This document shows positions 28,790 to 35,929 of a DNA stretch of 64,000 bases, in pieces. Each line of letters starts with the position of its first letter. The first letter of the stretch is position 1. The stretch covers positions 1,922,001 to 1,986,000 of the forward strand of contig NZ_AP026070.1 of the NCBI RefSeq assembly GCF_024363255.1, given 5' to 3'. The notes beneath the pieces were generated by a model. It was not told where the DNA came from, ran no database searches, and saw only the letters and a list, made by a program, of their open reading frames with translations. Position numbers and translations under genes: made by a program. Source of the stretch: Shewanella sp. NFH-SH190041. GTDB taxonomy: Bacteria; Pseudomonadota; Gammaproteobacteria; Enterobacterales; Shewanellaceae.

Positions 28790-29842
28790 ATGATAAAGTT
28801 TACCCATCTATTGAGTATTGCCATTTTAGCTGGGAATATGCATCTTGCTCTGGCAATTGAACCCCCTACTGGGATAAGACCTTGTTGCGCATTCGGGGTC
28901 GATCTGACAGTTGCAATCGGGCGGTTGCCGGTTCCTTTCTTCTCTTTGAATAATGTGTTGTCTATCGATGAGCTCGGGCATCATCGATATAATAACGGCG
29001 ACTTAGGTGTGATTGGCCATTTATTGGGTATGTCAGATGAAAATAATGGTTTGCTCTATACCCGACTCGGTGGCTTTATTGATTCAGCCCATGTTAGAGA
29101 TACCGCGGATTATACCTATTACCTTTATCAGAAACTTTGGCCTTATATTGGAGAAGATCACAGCCTGATGCTGTCAGATGAATTGAGGCAGCGCCAAGTC
29201 GTCCTGTATGGCACTAACAAAGTTTTAGATGACGTTAGCAAACAACAGCAAGGTATTAAAATTGCTGGATTGATAGCGTTTAAACTGGCGCAGTGGCATG
29301 AAATTGCACAGTGGTTTGGTTTGATATCCGTAGCCGGTTGGTCTGAATTTTCCTCAGCTTTTTCACCAGAAGATCTTTACTCCAATATGTTAGGCGCTAG
29401 ATTAGCGATGCAGGTGTTGGCATTGGAACCATCTTTGGATGTACAGGCGTTTAGCCAAGTTTTTGAGCAGCATTTTGCTCAAACCTTGATATTGTTGGAA
29501 GTACAAAGTAAAGCGATAACAAGACAGTACATTAAATCTCTAGATGGACACTGGTGGGACAGTAAAAAACGCCTGCCGGATAAATGGATATTACATAAGC
29601 GAGATTATGATTTATCTTTGAGCTTGTCTCCCCATAGTGCAGCGATCCCTTTACAGATGCGGTTAGATAACAGTCAACAGGCTGAATTACGATTATTACC
29701 TGCTGATAATGAAAAGGCATTTAACCTGTTACCTGATAGTTTGAAAAAACGTCCCTATTGGCGCGATAAAGATTTTCAGGACTTGGCTGATTTTGCTCGT
29801 GATCAAGATACTTTTCAGCGAGTTAATATAGACAGTAAGTGA
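28790..29842 (+). CDS. exported DUF4056-type protein
   Basis: A 350-residue protein with a signal peptide (about residues 1-22, ending ALA). The mature N-terminus has RPCCAFGVDL and the strongly patterned GLLYTRLGGFIDSAHVRDTADYT, which I recognise as the DUF4056 family (proteobacterial, often annotated as putative lipoproteins). The conserved His and Asp suggest a hydrolase-like site, but no activity is established. It ends in a charged, poorly conserved tail. It probably acts in the periplasm or outer membrane. Confidence 0.6.
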   Translation: MIKFTHLLSIAILAGNMHLALAIEPPTGIRPCCAFGVDLTVAIGRLPVPFFSLNNVLSIDELGHHRYNNGDLGVIGHLLGMSDENNGLLYTRLGGFIDSAHVRDTADYTYYLYQKLWPYIGEDHSLMLSDELRQRQVVLYGTNKVLDDVSKQQQGIKIAGLIAFKLAQWHEIAQWFGLISVAGWSEFSSAFSPEDLYSNMLGARLAMQVLALEPSLDVQAFSQVFEQHFAQTLILLEVQSKAITRQYIKSLDGHWWDSKKRLPDKWILHKRDYDLSLSLSPHSAAIPLQMRLDNSQQAELRLLPADNEKAFNLLPDSLKKRPYWRDKDFQDLADFARDQDTFQRVNIDSK

Positions 29843-30307
29843 TAATAATTGATCCTGTAAGGTTTAATTAAGATGCGATGGACACTGACGAATTAGACCA
29901 TGAGTGTTTCACTTTTTATCTGAATTATCGCTTAGGTAATTATCTATATTTTCTAATAAATTATTAGGACTAATGCGATCCCATAAAAGCATGATATTCA
30001 ATTTTATCAACGGGCAGTCATGCAGTGATACTCGCTAGTATGAGAAATCTAGATAAAATATAGCAATATTTTGTGACGTTTGCGCAATGTTTTGTCTAGT
30101 GTCTTATTGAATATATAAAAGTCAATATCCTTGTAATTTATTGTAAATTATCAATAAAATAGATTCTATTGCTGTGTTAATTTGACTCAATAAATGTTTT
30201 TTAGCTTTATCTTTGCAAAATATGCAAAAGTAATGTGATAAATAACGTCTTCTCATTAAATCATCAGTGATTAAACTTCTAGTACTGTTTTTAACTAGGA
30301 CAATAGA
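29843..30307. other. AT-rich intergenic stretch
   Basis: 465 bases, strongly AT-rich, with no supportable gene on either strand. It probably carries the promoter of the operon that starts at 30308 (GACTAGGACA-type ribosome binding site). No repeat or RNA gene is recognised. Confidence 0.4.
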
Positions 30308-30529
30308 ATGGAAGTTGCATTTTTAGGTTATATTGCTTCTGGGCTAATTATAATTTCATTAATAATGAAAGATATAAAAACTCTTAGATACGTTAATTTA
30401 CTTGGTTGTTCGTTATATGCAATCTATGGTTTGATTATTATTTCATGGCCAGTATTTGTAATGAATTTTATCTGTATAGGTATCAATATCTATAGAATTA
30501 TCACGTTAAATAAATCAATTAAATTATAA
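30308..30529 (+). CDS. small integral membrane protein (YgjV/CBU_0592-like)
   Basis: A 73-residue protein made of about three hydrophobic segments with the pattern GYIASGLIIISLIMKDIKTLR, NLLGCSLYAIYG and WPVFVMNFICIGINIYRI. This resembles small membrane proteins called YgjV or CBU_0592-like, of unknown function and distantly like SemiSWEET proteins. AACTAGGACA lies before the ATG. It is 14 bases upstream of an NmrA-like gene and appears to head a four-gene operon. Confidence 0.6.
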   Translation: MEVAFLGYIASGLIIISLIMKDIKTLRYVNLLGCSLYAIYGLIIISWPVFVMNFICIGINIYRIITLNKSIKL

Positions 30530-30543
30530 ATTTAGGAATTAAT

Positions 30544-31407
30544 ATGATTTTTGTTACTGGTGCAAGTGGAGATGTTGGGCAAAAGATTATCAAAATTTTA
30601 TCAAATGAAAATAAACTATTTGCTGCGGGTGTTCGTTATCCTGATAAGTATCAAGGGATACCTTGTGAGAATATAAAATACTTTGATTATAATAATATTC
30701 AAGTTATGGTCAAAGCACTTGTAGATGTGGATACATTGATTTTTATTTCAGGGAACTGTGATACAACAGAACGTATTCTGCAACATCGAAATATCATTGA
30801 TGCTGCCAACATTGCCGGTGTATCTCATATCATTTATTTAAGTTTTGTCACTGTCCTTGCACTCGAATCTCGTTTTTCCTTTACAAGACAACACATTGAT
30901 ACTGAATCATATTTGCTGCAATCAGGTATCAGTCATACGATTGCTAGATGTAATTGGTATTTAGATAATTTATCAAGTGCTTTAATCAATAGTCTACAGA
31001 CAGGGATTTATATTGATGCGGCAAAGAAAGGGAAGATCAGTTTCATTACTAAAGATGATGTTGCCGCTGGCCTTGCCAAGATTGCACTTAACCCTCAATG
31101 GCAGCAGAGGTCTTATTTGTTTTCATCTGATAAGAGTTATTCATTGCAAGATATTGTAAATTGTATTTCTCATAAATCAGGAAAAGTTATCATTTATAGA
31201 CCAATTACTGAACAAGATTATGAGGTGGCACTATCTCAATCTGGAATGCCAAATTACTTATCTAATGCCATAGCCGCGAATACCTTTGATATCGAAAATG
31301 ATAATTATGACATTAATAGCAATGATTTAAAAAATATACTCGGAAGAGACTTGAACACGATTGAGAATTATATAGAAAATTTGTGCAACAGTAACTTAGT
31401 ATATTAA
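30544..31407 (+). CDS. NmrA-like NAD(P)-binding protein (atypical SDR)
   Basis: A 287-residue protein with an N-terminal Rossmann fold (FVTGASGDVGQKII, residues 3-16) and the NmrA/QorB-like pattern: HRNIIDAANIAGVSHIIYLSF, then an Arg-Cys-Asn-Trp-Tyr strand in place of the SDR YxxxK. Such proteins are NAD(P)H-dependent quinone reductases or redox sensors. It lies nine bases upstream of the GST gene. The exact substrate cannot be inferred. Confidence 0.75.
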   Translation: MIFVTGASGDVGQKIIKILSNENKLFAAGVRYPDKYQGIPCENIKYFDYNNIQVMVKALVDVDTLIFISGNCDTTERILQHRNIIDAANIAGVSHIIYLSFVTVLALESRFSFTRQHIDTESYLLQSGISHTIARCNWYLDNLSSALINSLQTGIYIDAAKKGKISFITKDDVAAGLAKIALNPQWQQRSYLFSSDKSYSLQDIVNCISHKSGKVIIYRPITEQDYEVALSQSGMPNYLSNAIAANTFDIENDNYDINSNDLKNILGRDLNTIENYIENLCNSNLVY

Positions 31408-31416
31408 GGATGTTTT

Positions 31417-32082
31417 ATGGAAACATTAGATTTATACACATTTGGCTCGCCAAATGGTATTAAAATAACAGTGGCATTAGCAGAAATGGATGTTGCATAT
31501 AATCTTAATACAGTGGATATTACTATTGGAGAACAATATGATGATAAGTTTTCTAAGTTAAATGAGAGACATAAAATACCGCTATTAGCGGATTATTCAG
31601 TTAAACCAGAAATTGTATTAAGTGAGTCTTGCGCTATCTTATTATATCTTGCCGATAAATATCACAGCCTAATCTCCAGTGATTATCATCTAAGGCAAAA
31701 AACAATTGAATGGTTATTTTATCAAGCCGCTACCATCGGTCCTATGTTTGGTGCTTATGGTCATTTTTCCACATATGCGAAACATAAAGTGCAGGACCCA
31801 TATCCTGTAAATCGGTATCTTAATGAAATAACAACAATATTAAATTATATAGAGCAGCAATTGAACGGGAAAACATTCCTTATTGATGAACAATATTCTA
31901 TTGCGGATATTGCAATCTTTCCCTGGGTCATTTGGATAATTAACTTTTATCATGTAGATAAAGTGATTGATATGAATAATTATCCAGCTATTAATGGTTG
32001 GGTTGACCGTTGTTGTAATAGACCTAAGACCCGTGTTGGACTAGATGTATATAATTATCTTAATATAAAAAATCATAGTTAA
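31417..32082 (+). CDS. glutathione S-transferase family protein
   Basis: A 221-residue cytosolic GST. The N-terminal thioredoxin-like domain (about 1-85) has FGSPNGIKITVALAEM, the KIPLLAD cis-proline strand and LSESCAILLYLADKY for glutathione binding. The all-helical C-terminal domain ends with FSIADIAIFPW-type N-capping box (here YSIADIAIFPWVIW). The GSPNG start resembles the YfcG/Ure2-like group, where Asn rather than Ser or Tyr activates glutathione. It is in an operon with two flavin- or nucleotide-dependent oxidoreductase genes. Confidence 0.82.
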   Translation: METLDLYTFGSPNGIKITVALAEMDVAYNLNTVDITIGEQYDDKFSKLNERHKIPLLADYSVKPEIVLSESCAILLYLADKYHSLISSDYHLRQKTIEWLFYQAATIGPMFGAYGHFSTYAKHKVQDPYPVNRYLNEITTILNYIEQQLNGKTFLIDEQYSIADIAIFPWVIWIINFYHVDKVIDMNNYPAINGWVDRCCNRPKTRVGLDVYNYLNIKNHS

Positions 32083-32112
32083 GGCGTTTATGTCGAGTGC
32101 TGGAGAGGCAAG

Positions 32113-33129
32113 ATGAAAATATCATTATGTTTACATACAGAAAAAAATCAGCATAACACGTCTTATGAACAGGCTTATCATCAATTTATTGAGTTATGTG
32201 TTATGGCTGATCGAGCCGGATTTCATCAAATATGGACTGGTGAGCATCATGCTATGAACTTTGCAATCACCCCCAATCCGCTGTTGAGTTTGATGGATAT
32301 TGCCCATCGAACGACATCGATACGGTTGGGCACTGCAACGTTGATAGCACCTCTGTGGCATCCGCTCAGATTAGCGGAAGAAATTGCTTATGTTGATTTA
32401 GCCTGTAATGGTAGGTTGGATATCGGATTATCGAAAGGTGCTTTTACCTATGAATACCAGAGGCTAATGTCTGGATTAACGAGTGATATTGCTGGCGAAA
32501 TGTTGCGTGAGAGTGTGGAGGTGATAAAAGGTTTATGGCGAGGGAACTATGCTCATCAAGGCAAGTATTGGCAATTTCCTGAAACCTCGGCGATTCCTCA
32601 CCGTCAATTAAATCATCCGCCGCTATGGATAGCTGCACAGAGTCCTGCAACAGTAGATTTTGCCATTGCAAATGATTGTCATGTGCAAATGACTCCTTTG
32701 TGGTTTGGAGAAGAAAAGGTAAATGAGTGTATTGATATATTTCATAAAGCAAAGCATCAATATAGAAAACCAGCTAAATTATTACTCTTACGACATGTAT
32801 TTATCACTCGGGATAGACGACATAAAGAAACCGTTTTAAAGCAATTTAGTCAATTTTATCATGAGTTTTTCGCATGGTTTAATCAAAGTAATCCGGTTTC
32901 TTATGGTAATTTGCAAGGGGAAATTATAAAAAATGAAATGTTTTCACCTGAGCAATTAGAAAAAAACTTATTGATAGGCAGTGCTACTGAAGTTGTTGAA
33001 CAGTTACAACAATATAATGATCAAGGTGTTAGTGAGTTTGCTTTATGGTTAGCCAATGGTATGTCATATCAAGATAATTATCAGTGTTTAAAACAATTTA
33101 GCGAAGAGGTATTACCTCATTTTAAATGA
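32113..33129 (+). CDS. luciferase-like flavin-dependent monooxygenase
   Basis: A 338-residue (beta/alpha)8-barrel enzyme of the bacterial-luciferase-like (LLM) class, using reduced FMN or F420-like cofactors to oxidise an organic substrate. Family motifs include IWTGEHHAMNF, TSIRLGTATLIAPLWHPLRLAEEIAYVDLACNGRLDIGLSKG and LRESVEVIKGLW. It lies 30 bases after the GST gene and is the last gene of the small-membrane-protein/NmrA/GST/LLM group. Its last 93 codons (from 32851) are duplicated at 35200, where the copy is broken. The substrate is unknown. Confidence 0.82.
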   Translation: MKISLCLHTEKNQHNTSYEQAYHQFIELCVMADRAGFHQIWTGEHHAMNFAITPNPLLSLMDIAHRTTSIRLGTATLIAPLWHPLRLAEEIAYVDLACNGRLDIGLSKGAFTYEYQRLMSGLTSDIAGEMLRESVEVIKGLWRGNYAHQGKYWQFPETSAIPHRQLNHPPLWIAAQSPATVDFAIANDCHVQMTPLWFGEEKVNECIDIFHKAKHQYRKPAKLLLLRHVFITRDRRHKETVLKQFSQFYHEFFAWFNQSNPVSYGNLQGEIIKNEMFSPEQLEKNLLIGSATEVVEQLQQYNDQGVSEFALWLANGMSYQDNYQCLKQFSEEVLPHFK

Positions 33130-33486
33130 CGATTATGATAAGTTAGCTACTCATGAAATAATGAATTAAGAGCAGATAAGAAAATAAATTTGGCTGATGC
33201 AAGATTGTATAAAAATGATCTGACAGAAACCATGCTAAAGTGATAACTGTCAGATCAGATTTTAACTATTGAATTTATTTATTATGATCTAGCCAAGTGT
33301 GATAAAAAGCTTGCGCCTGATCTTGGTTTTTCAATAATAATGATGGCAAGTTTTCAGTTACGCTTTTAATAACGTAGAATTCAGGGGTAGATTGCATAAT
33401 TTGATAATCAATACCGCCTATGTTAATCATACCTGTATTTTCATTAACAACAGTGACAGCCACATTCTGTAATTTTGGTGTACTTT
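32851..33486 (+). repeat. segmental duplication, copy A
   Basis: About 636 bases, covering the 3' end of the luciferase-like gene, an intergenic stem-loop and part of a degenerate reverse-strand gene. It is nearly identical, in the same orientation, to 35200-35834 (offset about 2349). Homology begins at CAATTTTATC and fades after ACTTT. The two copies enclose the Sel1-repeat gene. Confidence 0.9.
33216..33257. terminator. stem-loop after the luciferase-like gene
   Basis: TGATCTGACAG (33216-33226) and CTGTCAGATCA (33247-33257) form an 11-bp perfect stem, followed by GATTTTAAC. It lies between the plus-strand monooxygenase and a minus-strand remnant, so it probably acts as a terminator for one or both. 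It recurs at 35564-35605. A half-site GATCTGACAGTTA stands alone at 34883-34895. Confidence 0.6.
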
Positions 33487-33697
33487 TCCATTTCGAAACC
33501 TGATCTTTTCGATTAGTATCCACTAGCTGATAAAAGGGTTTTCCAGCAAACACATTTGTCTTTAGCTGAATGACTGGGAACCATTTAGATTAGCATCTAT
33601 TTTATATTTGGAATATGGATGAATATCGCCATCAACTGACTATGCAAACCCTAAACCTTCTGACATATAAAATAAATCATCATGCGGTATACCACCA
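33275..33697 (-). pseudogene. degenerate unidentified gene, copy A
   Basis: The minus-strand frame ending at 33275 is open for 92 codons and ends AFYHTWLDHNK. Reading upstream, homologous-looking coding sense continues in a shifted frame (GGIPHDDLFYMSEGLGFA, stop, SVDGDIHPYSKYKIDANLNG) up to about 33697, so at least one stop (33640-33642) and one frameshift (about 33565) break it. I do not recognise the family. The 3' part is duplicated at 35623-35811. It may be a decayed gene brought in with the AT-rich segment. Confidence 0.5.
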
Positions 33698-33965
33698 TTT
33701 TTTAATCGTGATTAAAAGCAACTTAGTAGCGCCAAACTGAGTATATATGACATGACGTCACCGGCGCACTAACTGACGTAAAAGTATTAAATAAAGTCAT
33801 CAAACTTGGTGTGACTGTTTGCGAGATAATCTTATAAAGTAGCTGAAGTCCTTGTTACAACTAAGTTTCATAGCGTGATTTGTTCTACAACGCAATATAG
33901 AAATAAAAACACAATTGTAGTATTTTTAATTGATAAATATGCAGCAGTAAAATGGCAAGATAAAG

Positions 33966-34868
33966 ATGAGATTATTAAAAAAAATAATGTTTTTTCAAAA
34001 AATTTTCATACTGGCATTAATCTCAAGCTACGCTAATGCGGGTAATGTTGATAATAATGAAGGGCTTATTAACTCCTATGCCATCAGTGCGCAACAAGGC
34101 GATGTTAAGGCGCAAAGTAAATTAGCATTTTTATATTATAAAAACTCTAATTATGAAAAGGCAAAAAAATGGGCTTTGATTGCATCCAACAATAATGACT
34201 CTCATAGTCAATTTCTTTTAGGCATGATGTACAATCATGCACAAGGGGTAACATTAAATCACGAAAAGGGAGTTGAGTTATATCAAAAAGCAGCTGATAA
34301 CGGTAGTGATGATGCTCAGAATATTATAGCGAACTTTTATTTATATGGATCTGAAGAATATGGCTACCATAAAAATTTTACTAAAGGTATTTCTTATCTA
34401 AAGAAATCAGCAAAACAAGACAATAGTGATTCTCAGTATTTACTTTACAAAATATATATAACAGGGGATTATGGTCAAAAAATCAATGAAAAAAAAGCAT
34501 TGAAATGGCAAATTTTAGCTGCTAAAAACGGCAATTCTGATGCTCAAAATAATATGGGAGATATGTATTTTTCTGGAATAAATGTACCTGTAAATTATAG
34601 TTTAGCCGCAAAATGGTACTACAAATCAGCTATACAAGAAAATAATTACGCCATTAGAAAACTTGCTTACTTATATCGAGAAGGTAAAGGAGTAAAACAA
34701 AGTTATATATACTCATATATGTGGTATAAAATTGGTGGTTATATTGTAGAGGATATCAAGAATAAATTATCATCTGAACAGATAAAGAGAGCGGATAATT
34801 TAGTTCAACAGTGTTATGACACTGATTACAAAAATTGTTGTGAAAATCTTCTTAATGATGAAAAATAA
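33966..34868 (+). CDS. secreted Sel1-like repeat protein
   Basis: A 300-residue protein with a signal peptide (about residues 1-25, ending SSYANA) followed by five to six Sel1-like repeats of about 36 residues. Examples are DVKAQSKLAFLYYKNSNYEKAKKW, DSHSQFLLGMMYNHAQGV and DAQNNMGDMYFSGINV. Sel1 repeats form TPR-like solenoids for protein-protein contacts. The C-terminal end has four cysteines (CYDTDYKNCCENLL). Its base composition is very AT-rich. It sits alone between two copies of a direct duplication. Bases 33698-33965 upstream hold no recognisable gene. Confidence 0.78.
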   Translation: MRLLKKIMFFQKIFILALISSYANAGNVDNNEGLINSYAISAQQGDVKAQSKLAFLYYKNSNYEKAKKWALIASNNNDSHSQFLLGMMYNHAQGVTLNHEKGVELYQKAADNGSDDAQNIIANFYLYGSEEYGYHKNFTKGISYLKKSAKQDNSDSQYLLYKIYITGDYGQKINEKKALKWQILAAKNGNSDAQNNMGDMYFSGINVPVNYSLAAKWYYKSAIQENNYAIRKLAYLYREGKGVKQSYIYSYMWYKIGGYIVEDIKNKLSSEQIKRADNLVQQCYDTDYKNCCENLLNDEK

Positions 34869-35199
34869 ATTACAGTAGTTCAGATCTGACAGTTACCCGA
34901 TTTTTAATCGTGACTGTAAGATTGCTTTTTGGGTAAAATTTTAGTCTAAATCAATCTTCCATTATGCATACTTTCACCAACGTTATTATTAATACTACTG
35001 CACTAAACGATTTCAAAAGGCTGATGTTCATACTATAACGGTGAAAACAAAACATTGGGACATTGGCGTGATGCTATTATTTTGGGGTGTAAACATCGAA
35101 ATATAATTGAATGCAGCTATTTTCGTCATTTGGTAGTGAATTTCAATTTTATTAATTACCCTATATTTAGTGAATGATTTTATCCATAAAGTAGATAGC
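34869..35199. other. non-coding stretch between the Sel1 gene and duplication copy B
   Basis: No supportable gene. It contains GATCTGACAGTTA (34883-34895), matching one arm of the stem-loops found in both duplication copies. This suggests a third, partial relic of the same segment. Confidence 0.4.
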
Positions 35200-35517
35200 C
35201 AATTTTATCATGAGTTTTTCGCATGGTTTAATCAAAGTAATCCGGTTTCTTATGGCAATTTGCAAGGGGAAATTATAAAAAATGAAATGTTTTCACCTGA
35301 GCAATTAGAAAAAAACTTATTGATAGGCAGCGCCACTGAAGTTATTGAACAGTTACAACAATATAATGATCAAGGTGTTAGTGAGTTTGCTTTATGGTTA
35401 GCCAATGGTATGTCATATCAAGATAATTATCAGTGTTTAAAAAAATTAGCGAAGAAGTATTACCTCATTTTAAATGACGATTATGATAAGTTAGCTATTT
35501 ATGCAATAATGAATTAA
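35200..35517 (+). pseudogene. truncated, frameshifted copy of the luciferase-like monooxygenase tail
   Basis: Only about the last 93 codons of the monooxygenase at 32113 are present. Near the end the intact gene reads CLKQFSEEVLPHFK, whereas this copy reads CLKKLAKKYY because a base is lost in the A-run after TGTTTAAAA. It has no start region or promoter of its own. An open frame from 35170 adds ten unrelated residues. Confidence 0.85.
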
Positions 35518-35622
35518 GAGCGGATAAGAAAATAAATTTGACTGATGCAAGATTGTATAAAAATGATCTGACAGAAACCACGTTAAAGTGATAACTGTCA
35601 GATCAGATTTTAACTATTGAAT

Positions 35623-35834
35623 TTATTTATTATGATCTAGCCAAGTGTGATAAAAATCTTGCGCCTGATCTTGGTTTTTCAATAATAATGATGGCAAGTT
35701 TTCAGTTACGCTTTTAATAACGTAGAGTTCAGGGGTAGATTGCATAATTTGATAATCAATACCGCCTATGTTGATCATACCTATATGTTCATTAACTACA
35801 GTGACAGCCACATTTTGTAGTTTAGGGGCACTTT
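35623..35834 (-). pseudogene. degenerate unidentified gene, copy B
   Basis: Duplicate of the 3' end of the reverse-strand remnant at 33275. It ends DFYHTWLDHNK and stays open for only 62 codons before the duplication boundary, so it lacks its 5' part entirely. Confidence 0.6.
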
Positions 35835-35929
35835 GGGGAATAATCGCTATCGAGGTAAAATCAGTTTAACCCCGTCCTCCCCTGCCGTTTAACCGGCAGG
35901 GGAGGGTAAATACCCAATCAAAATTGATG

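Larger units (their letters stand above)
35200..35834 (+). repeat. segmental duplication, copy B
   Basis: Same-orientation copy of 32851-33486, with about 5 percent differences by eye. It carries the truncated luciferase-like tail, the stem-loop (35564-35574 with 35595-35605) and the reverse-strand remnant. Confidence 0.9.
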
